Below are positions 42,180 through 54,507 of a stretch of DNA of 64,000 nucleotides, piece by piece. Source of the DNA: Lumbricus rubellus (Eukaryota > Annelida > Clitellata > Crassiclitellata > Lumbricidae); assembly GCA_945859605.1 (NCBI GenBank), contig OX243821.1, forward strand, positions 18,720,935 to 18,784,934, written 5' to 3'. Numbering within the stretch: the stretch's first letter is position 1; each line of letters starts with the position of its first letter. Below the pieces are notes generated by a model that saw nothing but the letters and a program-made list of their open reading frames with translations, did not search any database and was not told the DNA's origin. The translations under genes were made by a program, and so were the position numbers.

Positions 42180-42540
42180 TTCATACGCTACAAGCCCCGT
42201 TTGAATCAAATTCTTTCTATCCGATCTCTGTCGTCCTGTCTCGGACTTTGCCTCCCATCGAGCTTTGCGCTCTTCGGCTGAGAGGAACCCTGGGCCATTG
42301 GGTCCGCTCTTCAGTCACACAGCGTCGAACCTTCTCGGCTGTAGCCCCCACCCCATTTGCAATAGGCTTCCACCTGCGCTGAGCTTACTTACAGCTGCTC
42401 AAGACCCTTTTTCTTTAGCCGTGGCAGGGCAGGGATCGCCTCTGAGTTGAATTCTTGAAGGGGAGGCGGCGCTATGCAAATATTTGGAATGAACGAACGA
42501 ACGGACGAACGAACGAACGAACGAATGACTGAACGAATGA
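42180..42540 (+). mobile_element. CR1/L2-like LINE 3' end, frameshifted, with (GAAC)n tail
   Basis: SVTQRRTFSAVAPTPFAIGF and, in another frame, CNRLPPALSLLTAAQDPF correspond to the C-terminal end of CR1/L2-type reverse transcriptase polyproteins. It is followed by GGATCGCCTCTGAGTTGA, GGCGGCGCTATGCAAATA and a GAAC/GAAT tetramer run. Confidence 0.75.
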
Positions 42541-42889
42541 AGAAACAAATTCTTTACAGGAAGTGCTAACATGAAGGTTTAAGTAGAAAGGCTTATATAC
42601 ACCGAACGTTAAATTGGCATTTAGCCTACTTGGCGAGTTGTTTATTTTCAATAATAATTATAATACGAAAATTGATACAGCCGGTCACTGCATGTGGGGG
42701 GTTGTTCGCTCATTCCGGGTGGGGTCTGTGGACGCCACTGGTCGTCGTGCCTAGCCTAGATCGTACCATGGTTGCATATAACGCAGGCCTCTCCTAATCT
42801 AGACCTGACCAGTGACCATGGTTGTGCGGCTTGTGCCCACCCTACAGACTTTACCCATTAATTCCTATATTTATACATCAAATTGTTTT

Positions 42890-43045
42890 GTATAACTCCT
42901 CCTCGAGGGGACTACTCAGTCTGAGAGGCGCTCCCAACACAGTGCGGCCAAATGAAACTGTCTTAAGAAGAGAGAGGAAGGAACAGGAAATACATGTAGT
43001 TCTATAAAGGGAACGGAGCATCAATGTGAGGCCATTTCAGGTCAT
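42890..43045 (-). mobile_element. LINE 3' tail fragment
   Basis: ACTACTCAGTCTGAGAGGCG, CTCCCAACACAGTGCGGCCA and AATGAAACTGTCTTAAGAAG match the 51.1-kb LINE end. Confidence 0.65.
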
Positions 43046-43324
43046 GGTTTTACCCATCGCAGTTGGGCGCCAGCAATACAATTATTTCAGAAGGTCGGGT
43101 CAGGATCATGGGAATAATAATATTGAGCAGGTCGAAGAAATGAAATGCAATGAAGCAATCAAAATGACAACTTTTTGGCAGGTCATAAGGTAAGTCGAAA
43201 GGAATAACCTGCCTCGACCTATGGTCACTGATCTTCTGTAACTCATACCCTACAATGATTTTCACCAAACCTAGAATACCACACCACACTAATTAATTCA
43301 TTATTTCATTTATTAAATCATTCA

Positions 43325-43510
43325 TTCATTTCAAGAATTTATGTAGCGCCCCGTCAAGGAGTTCACTGAGAGGTGCTCTCAGTCCAACCGCGGTGTTAAA
43401 AACAGTTTTAAGGGGCCTGTAAAACACTGCAGACGAGTCAACCCTAGGGAACAGGCGCATCTCTAACTGGAGACCATTCCCAGCAGATGAATCTACACAT
43501 CGCAAGCTTG
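43325..43510 (-). mobile_element. LINE 3' tail fragment
   Basis: TTATGTAGCGCCCCGTCAAG, GAGAGGTGCTCTCAGTCCAA and AAAAACAGTTTTAAGG; just downstream of the NIT-like gene stop, so it may lie in its 3' UTR. Confidence 0.6.
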
Positions 43511-43612
43511 CTGCTGTTTACCTTCACGGTCACATCATTGATGATTAAAATTGCCCTCCTCCTTTTTCAGGGTTGGGACTGGCACCGCTAAAGTAGGCTA
43601 TCCACATCGCAT

Positions 43613-45957
43613 CTAGACGGAGGCGACTTTTAAGGCGGCGAAACCCGCGGACCCAGCCGGCGAGTTATGATTATAACAGTTCTTGTCCAGCGACAAAAGC
43701 TTCAGATTGTTACTGCTACTATCCCGCAATATCGTTCTGTGATTGGTCGACGAGTCAACGCCAGGTGGCGCTTTATTCCGGTCAGTGACATAACAATGGT
43801 CGCCACTGGCAACGCCGACTTTACTCCGATCCGTGACGTAACAATGGTCGCCAGTGACAACGCCGACTTTATTCCGGTCGGTGACGTAACAATGGTCGCC
43901 ACTGGCAACGCCGACTTTGTTCCGGTCGGTGACGTAACAATGGTCGCCAGTGGCAACGCCGGCTTTATTCCGGTCAGTGACGTAACAATGGTCGCCAGTG
44001 GCAACGCCACCGCTAGTAACAACGCCTCCTACGTCATTTTGACCAGGTGCATTGTGCAGCGAGTTAAACTGATCGAGTTGACTGCTCGCCGTTTGGAACT
44101 TGGCCAACTTCTCCTTGCGTATGCGCCGCAGTCGCGAGTTCGTGCAGAGAATACAGGCGCAGCGGACAACGTGTGTAACGGCCACGTAGGCGAGGGTCCC
44201 TGTGAGGGCCGCGGCGCTGGTCCACACGTTAAACAGGTGGTCAGCCGTGTCGAGGTCCACTAGGGTTAGAACGGCGTCCGTGATTGCACCCGCTTCGTTG
44301 ATAGTTAACGTGTCCGTCTCGTAGAAGCGGGTTTCGTTTTTGCGCCCGTAGGAGCAGGATGAGGGGTCACTGGTCATCCCGATGTAGTCTAGGTCGGCGA
44401 GGATCTCCATACGGCAGGCATGGAGTTCGGGGAAGAGGGTCCGGTGAGGGGCCGTGCGCCAGTCGCCTCCGCCCCGACTGAAGTCCCCTTCCTCGTCCTC
44501 CGTGGACGCTGCAGGGTACGACTGACGGTAGAGACGGTGGAGGGCCTCCCCTGCGAACGAGAAGTTGGCGTAGTAGAACGTTTCGCGGTGGCTGAAACAG
44601 ACGATGGCGTGGAAGACAGTGCAGAGCGCCTGCTCGGCACCCAGGTAACTTACAGCGCCCAGGAGGTACCCGTAGGTGTTCAACAGCTGCCAGATGCGAC
44701 GCCGGTGCTGAGTCTCCGTTGTGAATCCCACCTCGGGGAGTCCAGCGGAAGCCCGGTTGAACCACCCAAGCAGGACGTCGATGATGTCCGTGTAGTACTG
44801 GATCTCGTCCCAGAAGTATCCCCCGTGCTTGACGTCCAGTCGGTGGTGGCCGAGGAAGGCGGCGAACAGGGGTTTGGAGCGGAACATGCGGTCTTCGGAG
44901 GGGCCTTGGGCGTCCTGGAATCCCCCTCCGCCGCCCCCGGTGGTGGTGGCGGCACCTGGCGGCCAGATGAGCAGCTGGGAGAGCGAGCGGTCGCTCCGTT
45001 CCCTGGCGACGTTGAGAGCGTCCTTCGCCTCCGCCTGCGTGTAGTCACTTCGTGCGGTGACGTAGTACGCTGTCATCTCTGCGAACACATGCAGTGTATA
45101 CGTACATTATGTGTATGAAGAGTCGGGGCACTTCCGGTCGGGGGGGCTCTTAAGGTCGCGGTTGGCTCCGGTGAGGGTGAACCCAGGATGCCGTCTCAAG
45201 GTCCAGGACTCGGACCCGATATTAAGTGCGCCTTGCCCTTAGCCTTTACCTTGACCTAGTTATCATGACCTATTTATATGACCTAGTTATTTGACCTAGA
45301 CACCTAGTCATCATTATCTAGTTACATTGACCTAGTGACATTGATCTAGTTGCCATGGCCAAATTACCTTCCTCTTTGACCTTGCCCTGATTGGAGCCAT
45401 TGAGTGCAAATTGCGCTCATAGCTGTAGTTTTCTACTACTTATGTGTACGTACGTAAAGAGTGTGTTCTTCTGTAATGGTAATCGTAATCATGAATTTAT
45501 ATAACGCCAAATCAAGAGAAACTCCTCAGAGGCTCCAGGCACGACAGCACCAAACCAAAATGAAAGAGAATAGTCTTCATACTCAGGGCCTCTTTTAAGG
45601 AATTTCTGGAACTGCACAACCCTTTCTTTCCCTTCCCATCCCCCATGGTAAATCACTCCCAATCGGATGACCTTTTAAAACTATTTTTAACTGCACAGAA
45701 GTGGCTCTGCAACTACACAGGTCCATTTAGAACTGCACATTTTGTGTAGAACTGCACGCTATAAAGTTCTGTTCATACGCTTGCGGAAGAGGGGCAAAAA
45801 ATAAAGAGTAAGAAGTTCATTACGCAGACTGTGACGTAACTACACTAAACTACAGTATGTCCCGACCTCTTTCGACGTTGAAGTCTAGGATGAGTTGAGC
45901 GATCTGAAGAGTCTGGTGTCGGATCAGTGTTGCCCGCATCTCGGACATCTCCCACGC
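43613..45957 (-). CDS. NIT-domain-like single-pass membrane protein, last two exons (5' part not found)
   Basis: Two minus-strand exons, 45957-45867 and 45078-43613, join through a split Glu codon and give at least 517 residues plus stop. The first begins AWEMSEMRATLIRHQTLQIA; the join reads FNVEREMTAYYVTAR, like the conserved helix with its ER pair at the start of nitrate/nitrite-sensing (NIT) domains. Later landmarks are YYTDIIDVLLGWFNRA, LLGAVSYLGAEQALCTVFH and YYANFSFAGEALHRLY. A hydrophobic segment, WTSAAALTGTLAYVAVTHVV, is the likely membrane helix, followed by a basic stop-transfer region (RLRRIRKEKLAKF). The cytoplasmic tail has five 16-residue repeats of the form GVATGDHCYVTDRNK and then stops. 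No guanylate cyclase or kinase domain follows, unlike many NIT receptors. The amino-terminal signal or first helix must lie upstream at higher coordinates. The NIT call is by motif and layout only. Confidence 0.78.
43772..44012 (-). repeat. Coding minisatellite, 48 bp x 5, in the NIT-like protein tail
   Basis: Five in-frame copies of a 48-bp unit containing GTGACGTAACAATGGTCGCC on the plus strand. They encode 16-residue repeats differing mainly at A/V, T/S and N/S positions. The length stays a multiple of three. Confidence 0.95.
45225..45375. repeat. Degenerate GACCTAGTTA repeat
   Basis: About nine CCTAGTTAT/ATGACCTA units between the two NIT-like gene exons. Confidence 0.75.
45584..45771 (+). 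mobile_element. hAT-like MITE family A
   Basis: CAGGGCCTCTTTTAAGGAAT at the left, ACTGCACGCTATAAAGTTCT at the right; flanks TTCATACT and TTCATACG (7 of 8). Lies between the two NIT-like gene exons. Confidence 0.85.
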
Positions 45958-45989
45958 CTAAATGCAAACAGAAAAATAATATCGATCTG

Positions 45990-46290
45990 GTATAATGACT
46001 AAAATACTGCAGATGGTGGGAGAGGAAAGATCAATGCTGGAGACAATACGGAGGAGGCAGAGAACTTGGATTGGCCACATCTTGAGGAGTGACACCATAG
46101 TACGAGATATCATCGAAGGAAGAATGGAGGGAAAAAAGACAAAGGAAGACCAAGAACAATGCTACTGGACTGGATGCTGACAAAGGACGGTTACAGAGGA
46201 CTGAAGATGGATGCACAGAACAGATATGCGTGGCGTCATTGGACATATGAACCTGCCTGATGGCACAGAACTGAAGAAGACGATAATGAC
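45990..46290 (+). mobile_element. Non-LTR retrotransposon C-terminal remnant
   Basis: Plus-strand reading includes [25 protein letters not shown] and, after a frame shift, [12 protein letters not shown] and RYAWRHW, typical of the C-terminal end of RTE/Jockey-like reverse transcriptase proteins. Confidence 0.7.
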
Positions 46291-46447
46291 TAACAATGAC
46301 TAACGTTAATCTATAAAATTTTAATTCGATTTAGTTTTTTAGAATTAAGAATCGTTTTCTGTTGACTCATTCGCTGACCTGCATTGATGTTAAGTTTATA
46401 AATTCTGCTAGAATTTTGTTATAAATGAACAGTTAGGTAATTAATTT

Positions 46448-46672
46448 GTGTGCGCGGTGGTATAGTTGTCATGTCCGTTGCCTTGCAGTCGGGGGCTTCA
46501 GGTTCGAATCCACCTCAAGCCGCCACCGCGTAGGGACCTTGTGCAAGTCCTTCACTCGCAATTGCTCAGCGCTTTGGCGTGAAATTCCGATGCAGTGTCC
46601 GCTTTGCATTCGGGAACGCCTCTTAGTAGGAAGAGCTTGAAGGGGCGCTGTAACAAGTGCGCATACAAACAT
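46448..46672 (+). mobile_element. SINE, full length
   Basis: TGTGCGCGGTGGTATAGTTG head, CAGGTTCGAATCCACC (B box), GTAGGGACCTTGTGCAAG, GCTTTGGCGTGAAATTCC, and tail GAGCTTGAAGGGGCGCTGTA. Confidence 0.92.
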
Positions 46673-47540
46673 AGGCCTATACTGGTCCCACAGAAATGTA
46701 ATCGTAAACTTGCAATTTCAACAGCGCCCAAAAGGCGTAGCCGCGGGAACCAGCTTATTCACAGGCGATCCTAACGGAAGATTATCTCTAAAGCATTCCG
46801 ATCGATTATTATTATTGCACGGAAGTCGCCGAGATGTTTACGTTGTGAAAAATGGAGCATGAATCTGATCGAAACTATGAAATCGAATCGAATCCCAAGT
46901 GATGTCTTTTTTCCGTCAGTCTGTCTGTCTGTCTTTGCATGTCTGACTTACTGTAGGGCCTAAAGTATCGCTCTATCCATCCTCTTATCTATCTGCCTGT
47001 TTATAAGCCTTATTGTCCCTCTCTGTCTCTGTTAATCTGTCTGTCTCTGTGTCTATCTCTCTGTTCATCTATCTGCATGTCCAATTGTCCATGTTCCATC
47101 TGCCTATCTGCCTATTCTGTCAGCCTCCGTCCGTCTCAAATGTTCCTAATAAATGAATAATAATAAAAAATTTCGGGAGGCGGGGGGCGGTGGCGCAATA
47201 GAAACAAACTGGAATCAAGATCAGCGCGAGCGGAGTTCGATTCCCGAAGCCCTAGTAGGATAGATGTGTGCTTTGTATAGGTTGTTATGATATTGGCGCT
47301 CTTGTATTGCAGGATGTCTGTTCTGTTAGTAGTGAAGACTGGTGTTAATTAAGACAACTGCATAACTGTATAGCTGTATAGTGTATAGGCCTACTATTAT
47401 AAGTCTATAACCGTTCGCGGTTTGTCAGCCGGAATGTTCAATAAACGGAATTATTATCTTCATATCCATATTCATATCCATTTGAATATTCATGAATATC
47501 AACACGAATATGAACATCCACACATCCATCAATATCTTCA

Positions 47541-47589
<49 letters not shown>

Positions 47590-47599
47590 CTCGTTGCGG

Positions 47600-47765
47600 C
47601 CCTGGACGGCCAAGTGGAAGGAACAAGAGGCAGAGGAAGACAGCTAAAGACCTGGACGGACGACACATAATGGAAGGAAGACCTGAAGGAAAAAAGCATT
47701 GATATGAGGAAGGCCATGGACACCATGAGAGACAGAGAATATACATGTAATGTGCAGACGTCATG
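47600..47765 (+). mobile_element. Second retroelement ORF remnant
   Basis: LDGQVEGTRGRGRQLKTWTD then WKEDLKEK and MRKAMDTMRDRE, again like the C-terminal end of non-LTR reverse transcriptase proteins. It follows a (CTGT)n tract at 47540-47590. Confidence 0.6.
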
Positions 47766-47821
47766 TAACGTCCTCATCGTTCACACAAAGAAATTCACGG
47801 AAAAGAAGAAGTATACGATCT

Positions 47822-48010
<189 letters not shown>

Positions 48011-48309
48011 TCCCTGTCTCTCCGTCACTTTGGTCTCTCTAGGTCTCTCTGTCTGTTTGCTTGCCTGCCTGCCCGTCCGTCCGCTCGTCTCTCTCTTTCT
48101 CTCTCTCTCTCTCTTTGGATGTGTGTGGTGTGTGTCTGTGTCTGTCTGTTTATCTGTCGATCTGCGTACAGACGAAAGTATACGCATGTACTGATCAAAA
48201 GGTCGTCGTTCAAAGTTACTGCTACGAATTTGTATAGCGCCAGTTCTTTCGTTCCCGCATCAGTGGTCGAGGGCCTCTCGCGTCTCATCTTCTCGGTTCG
48301 ACGATTGCG

Positions 48310-50535
48310 TTATATGTAGGGTGAGAGAGCATTGGAGAGCGATGTGGAGAGGGTGATGGGGAGAAGGTGATGTGGAATGGGGTGATGGAGAGAGGGTGAT
48401 GGGGAGAAGGTGATGTGGAATGGGGTGATGGAGAGAGGGTGATGGGGAGAAGGTGATGTGGAATGGGGTGATGGAGAGAGGGTGATGGGGAGAAGGTGAT
48501 GTGGAATGGGGTGATGGAGAGAGGGTGATGGGGAGAAGGTGATGTGGAATGGGGTGATGGAGAGAGGGTGATGGGGAGAAGGTGATGTGGAATGGGGTGA
48601 TGGAGAGAGGGTGATGGGGAGAAGGTGATGTGGAATGGGGTGATGGAGAGAGGGTGATGGGAGAAGGTGATGTGGAATGGGGTGATGGAGAGAGGGTGAT
48701 GGGGAGAAGGTGATGTGGAATGGGGTGATGGAGAGAGGGGATGGGGAGAAGGTGATGTGGAATGGGGTGTTGGAGAGAGGGTGATGGGGAGAAGGTGATG
48801 TGGAATGGGTGATGAGAGAGGGTGATGGGGAGAAGGTGATGTGGAATGGGGTGATGGAGAGAGGGTGATGGGGGAGAAGGTGATGTGGAATGGGGTGATG
48901 GAGAGAGGGTGATGGGGAGAAGGTGATGTGGAATGGGGTGATGGAGAGAGGGTGATGGGGAGGTGATGTGGAATGGGGTGATGGAGAGAGGGTGATGGGG
49001 GAAGGTGATGTGGAATGGGGTGATGGAGAGAGGGTGATGGGGAGAAGGTGATGTGGAATGGGGTGATGGAGAGAGGGTGATGGGGGAGAAGGTGATGTGG
49101 AATGGGGTGATGGAGAGAGGGGTGATGGGGAGAAGGTGATGTGGAATGGGGTGATGGAGAGAGGGTGATGGGGAGAAGGTGATGTGGAATGGGGTGATGG
49201 AGAGAGGGTGATGGGGAGAAGGTGATGTGGAATGGGGTGTTGGAGAGAGGGTGATGGGGAGAAGGTGATGTGGAATGGGGTGATGGAGAGAGGGTGATGG
49301 GGAGAAGGTGATGTGGAATGGGGTGATGGAGAGAGGGTGATGGGGAGAAGGTGATGTGGAATGGGGTGATGGAGAGAGGGTGATGGGGAGAAGGTGATGT
49401 GGAATGGGGTGATGGAGAGAGGGTGATGGGGAGAAGGTGATGTGGAATGGGGTGATGGAGAGAGGGTGATGGGGAGAAGGTGATGTGGAATGGGGTGATG
49501 GAGAGAGGGTGATGGGGAGAAGGTGATGTGGAATGGGGTGATGGAGAGAGGGTGATGGGGAGAAGGTGATGTGGAATGGGGTGATGGAGAGAGGGTGATG
49601 GGGAGAAGGTGATGTGGAATGGGGTGATGGAGAGAGGGTGATGGGGAGAAGGTGATGTGGAATGGGGTGATGGAGAGAGGGTGATGGGGAGAAGGTGATG
49701 TGGAATGGGGTGATGGAGAGAGGGTGATGGGGAGAAGGTGATGTGGAATGGGGTGATGGAGAGAGGGTGATGGGGAGAAGGTGATGTGGAATGGGGTGAT
49801 GGAGAGAGGGTGATGGGGAGAAGGTGATGTGGAATGGGGTGATGGAGAGAGGGTGATGGGGAGAAGGTGATGTGGAATGGGGTGATGGAGAGAGGGTGAT
49901 GGGGAGAAGGTGATGTGGAATGGGGTGATGGAGAGAGGGTGATGGGGAGAAGGTGATGTGGAATGGGGTGATGGAGAGAGGGTGATGGGGAGAAGGTGAT
50001 GTGGAATGGGGTGATGGAGAGAGGGTGATGGGGAGAAGGTGATGTGGAATGGGGTGATGGAGAGAGGGTGATGGGGAGAAGGTGATGTGGAATGGGGTGA
50101 TGGAGAGAGGGTGATGGGGAGAAGGTGATGTGGAATGGGGTGATGGAGAGAGGGTGATGGGGAGGGAGAAGGTGATGTGGAATGGGGTGATGGAGAGAGG
50201 GTGATGGGGAGAAGGTGATGTGGAATGGAGTGATGGGGAGAGGGTGATGGGGAGAAGGTGATGTGGAATGGGGTGATGGAGAGAGGGTGATGGGGAGAAG
50301 GTGATGTGGAATGGGGTGATGGAGAGAGGGTGATGGGGAGAAGGTGATGTGGAATGGGGTGATGGAGAGAGGGTGATGGGGAGAAGGTGATGTGGAATGG
50401 GGTGATGGAGAGAGGGTGATGGGGAGAAGGTGATGTGGAATGGGGTGATGGGGAGAGGGTGATGGGGAAAGGGTGATGTGGAATGGGGTGATGGAGAGAG
50501 GGTGATGGGGAGAAGGTGATGTGGAACAGAGTGAT
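48310..50535. repeat. 43-bp minisatellite, about 51 copies
   Basis: The unit runs TGGGGTGATGGAGAGAGGGT, GATGGGGAGAAGGTGATGTG, GAA. Sporadic 1-4-base indels occur, mostly between 48650 and 49100 and near 50165. Because 43 is not divisible by 3 and no frame of the minus strand has a stop, a 909-codon reading frame with a 43-residue super-repeat crosses the array; I regard it as non-coding. Confidence 0.97.
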
Positions 50536-50539
50536 GGCG

Positions 50540-50930
50540 AAAAGGGTGATGGAGAAATAGGGTGATGGGGAAGAGGGTAATGGGGAAGAGGATGAAGGGG
50601 AAGAAAGTGATGGGGTGCAGATGGAGAGAGGTGGGAAAGAGGGCAGATTAGTGGGTGAAAGGGGAGAGAGGTGGGTATGAGAGTAGATTGGAGGGTGATA
50701 GGAAAGAAGGTTGATAGGAGGTTAGATTGGAGGGTGATATTGTAAGTGGGTAGGAGGGTAGATTGGAGGATGATATCGTAAGTGCATGGGTAGGGAGGGT
50801 AGATTGGAGGGTGGTAGGGAGGGAGGTTGATAGGAGGGTAGATTGGAGGGTGATATTGTAAGTTGGTAGGAGGGTAGATTGGTGGGCGATGGGTAAGAGG
50901 GCCTCCACGGTGCTGATAAGAAGAGAGGCT
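50540..50930. repeat. Degenerate GGGTAGATTGGAGGGTGATA repeat
   Basis: Longer, looser G-rich units continuing from the 43-bp array, then a (CTG)n run at 50929-50955. Confidence 0.85.
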
Positions 50931-51093
50931 GCTGCTGCTGCTGCTGCTGCTGCTGATGCAAGTGGATACTGGACTGAACTGTCGTTGATCTGTCTCTGTG
51001 GAACCCCGCATCATCCATCACTCGCCTCAATCTACAAACACGTTACGGACGATCGCATCGGGTGGGATAAGATCGCGTGAAATGCAATATATA

Positions 51094-51275
51094 ATTCATT
51101 CATTCATTCTATGCATTTATATAGCGCCTTTCAAGGGGGCTACTCAGAGGCGCTCCCAACCTCAGCGCGGCCAAATAAAACTGTCTTAAGATGAGAGATG
51201 AAAGCCTGATAAGGATTTTTACAAAGAGAGCGCAGAATCAGAGGAAGACCATTCCAGGTTGAGGGTACTACCACC
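51094..51275 (-). mobile_element. LINE 3' end fragment
   Basis: On the minus strand, a degenerate TWNGLP-like start, AGACAGTTTTATTTGGCCGC, GGGAGCGCCTCTGAGTAGC, GGCGCTATATAAATGC and an (ATGA)n tail. Confidence 0.7.
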
Positions 51276-51599
51276 GATAATAATAATACATATGTATGTA
51301 TGCTTGTATAATTATATATACATGCTTGTATGCATACATGCGAAAGGCATGCAACATGGGTGATCCGTAGATAGACTGACTGACATACTGACTTACTGAC
51401 TCATTAAATGACTGATTCACTGGCTGAGTTCAACAGACTGACTGACTCACTGACCGAATCACGTGACTGGTTGTAGTAGTACGAATAAGAACAAATAATC
51501 TGTGAACAGAATGGATGATTGGTCATTGTTTGGTTGCTATGGCGATGATCTCTCTCATGCAGTAGTCATGGCGACGATCTGCAGCAGAAGCTGATGCGG

Positions 51600-52240
<641 letters not shown>

Positions 52241-52269
52241 GAAAGCCTTTAAGTCGCGCGTTTGACGTT

Positions 52270-52970
52270 TGATCAACTCGTCAATGGAATCATCAATGGA
52301 ATCATCAACGGATCAATGGAAGATCAGTTGATGGATCAACGGAAGTATGGAACGTGTGGCATGCATGACTTGACGAACGAATTGATGGAAGAACAGATGG
52401 AAGAGGAAAATAAGATGGATGGGTGGATTAATTATTTTCGGATGGAAGGATGTATGAGAAGATGAATAAGAAGATGGATGACTGGATGATTATTGATTAT
52501 GTTGTGTTGTGTATTGATGGATGGATGGATGTACATTTATGGATGGATGGGTTGGCGGACAGATGTACGGATATATGTATGAATGGATGGATGGACGGAC
52601 GGATGTATGGATGTGAGGATAGATAAGTGGATGGATGGATTGATGTATGGATGGATGAATGAGAGGATGGATGGACGGATGGACGGATGTATAGATAGAT
52701 GGATGGATGGTTATGTCATGTTGCTATGTTATGTATTTATGGATGGGTGGGTGGGTTGGTGGATAGATGTACGGATAGATGTATGAATGGATGGATGGAT
52801 GTATGGATGGATGTATGTATGGAAGGAAAGATGGGTGGATAAAATGGACGTATGAATGTATGTATGCATGGATGATTGGATGGATAGATGAATTGATGAA
52901 GGGATGGATGAGTAGATGGACGGACGGAAGGGTGGATGTATGGATGGCTGGATGGATGTAGTGGAGATTA
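52270..52970. repeat. Degenerate (GGAT)n repeat
   Basis: GGATGGATGGATGTATGG-type tetramer repeat giving spurious Met/Asp/Gly-rich frames. Confidence 0.95.
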
Positions 52971-53099
52971 TGGAGGATTCGAAGCAGGAAAGAGGGCGGA
53001 CATGCTGCAAATATATGTAGGATCGAGGAAGTCAGGGAGTTATGTGGATGGATGAGTGTTGACATGGTGTACAACGGAAGAAGAGAAAGAAAATGAACG

Positions 53100-53840
53100 C
53101 AGCAGCTGCAGTAGCAGTAGTAGCAGTAGTAATAATAATAACTCTAACCTTGTGCACATTTCTGTTTTTAGTTCAGTTTTAAGCTTGTGTGATCTTTTAA
53201 TAAATGTTGAAATATTAATAATAATTTCAGAGCAGGATTACGATTTACGTGCCGTTCCAGATGTTTTTATTCTGTTCTTAATTAATATTTAGGTCCCTGA
53301 GAGATCCTAAATACCTTGGGGTATAAAAATAATAACATTAACAAATTTAACAATAATAAAAGAGAAAAAGATAATAACGACAATTTATATAGCGCCGTAA
53401 CACGGCCAAACCGCTACAAGGGCGCATCACAAACCCCTAACGGGAAAGAAAATGAGCCAGGGATGAAGGAAGGAGTGGACGGAAGGGGAGGCATATGGAT
53501 GGAAATAAGAAAAATGGGGAGAAGAAGAGCAAGGCATGGGGGAGAGGGAATCTGGGATCTTGTTAAGAAATTCAATTACGAAACAGGAATCAGGCAATAT
53601 GTCGAGGGATCGGATCCGGTGGAGGAAGGGGGGTGGGGGGTGGGGTATGGAGGGACTCCGTGGAGGCGTCTTATCTGTCAATGTCCGTGTCCGTGTCGAG
53701 ATGTAATTACGATAGGCAGCGCCAGTCAAACGGAACCAGTCTGTCAGAACCAGTCAAGTAGAACCGGTCAGCCAGAACCGACGCCAGTCAGCGAGAGGGA
53801 GGGATGGAGAGACATCAAGCAAGCAAATATTGCGGGGACA
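53100..53840. other. Intergenic stretch with a SINE-like or LINE-tail segment
   Basis: TTATATAGCGCCGTAACACG at 53385 resembles TTATATGGCGCCGTAGCACA at 12901, so a third tail-bearing family is likely. The 176-codon frame at 53316-53846 has repeat-derived ends and no domain. Confidence 0.45.
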
Positions 53841-53849
53841 CGATAGAGT

Positions 53850-54061
53850 CTGTCTGTCTGACTGACTGATTGTCTGTCTGTCTGTCTGCCTGTCTCTGTC
53901 TCTCTGTTTGCCATAGAGATGTCTGTCTAACTGTTTGTCTTTCTGTCTTTCTCTGTGTCTTTGTCTGTCTGTCTGTCTCACTCTCTTTGTCTGTCTCTCT
54001 GCCTCTGTCTGTCTGCCTCTCACTCTGTTACTTTCTGTCTGCCATAAAGATGTCTGTTTAA

Positions 54062-54093
<32 letters not shown>

Positions 54094-54158
54094 GTCTCTC
54101 TCTTTCTATATGTATGTCTGTCTCTGTCTCTGTCTCACTCTCTTTGTCTGTCTGTCTG

Positions 54159-54189
<31 letters not shown>

Positions 54190-54205
54190 CTGTCTATCTG
54201 TCTCT
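53850..54205. repeat. Degenerate (TCTG)n repeat
   Basis: CTGTCTGTCTCTGTCTCTC-type repeats with an internal duplicate of GCCATAGAGATGTCTGTCTA (53911 and 54041), then a TA run. Confidence 0.93.
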
Positions 54206-54365
54206 ATCTGTAGATTCGACATCTTCGGGTTTACGATGCTAACCCCAGCTGCTATGCATTCATATAATTTTGACGTTAAACATTTTGTTGTTTATTTATT
54301 TTACACAGCGCCCCTTGAAGATCTTTTGTGTTGCAAATAAAAGAAAAAAGGTTATGTTATTTCCG

Positions 54366-54507
54366 CAGGGTGAGAATTGCCGGAAGAAGGTAGATGTTTC
54401 GACCCTCTGTCTATTTTAAAGCCCCATAGCAAAGTCTGTTTTACACACCCCAATTCCAAGTGGATCATAATCCAACCCTCAATTAATTTTCCACAATTCT
54501 CACACTG
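54366..54507 (+). mobile_element. hAT-like MITE family B with perfect 8-bp target duplication
   Basis: CAGGGTGAGAATTGCCGGAA at the left, CCACAATTCTCACACTG at the right; TATTTCCG on both sides (54358-54365 and 54508-54515). Confidence 0.93.

Noticed and set aside
44420..45118. 232-codon plus-strand frame over the NIT-like exon
   Set aside because: Antisense shadow of a GC-rich coding exon; the minus strand has consistent splicing and domain-like sequence.
48285..51014. 909-codon Pro/His/Ser-rich frame on the minus strand
   Set aside because: It is the read-through of a 43-bp minisatellite that lacks stops in all three frames; no domain, no splice or start context.
53316..53846. 176-codon plus-strand frame
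   Set aside because: Starts in an AAT-rich tract, crosses a repeat tail (TATATAGCGCCG) and ends at a TCTG repeat; no recognisable domain or splice signals.
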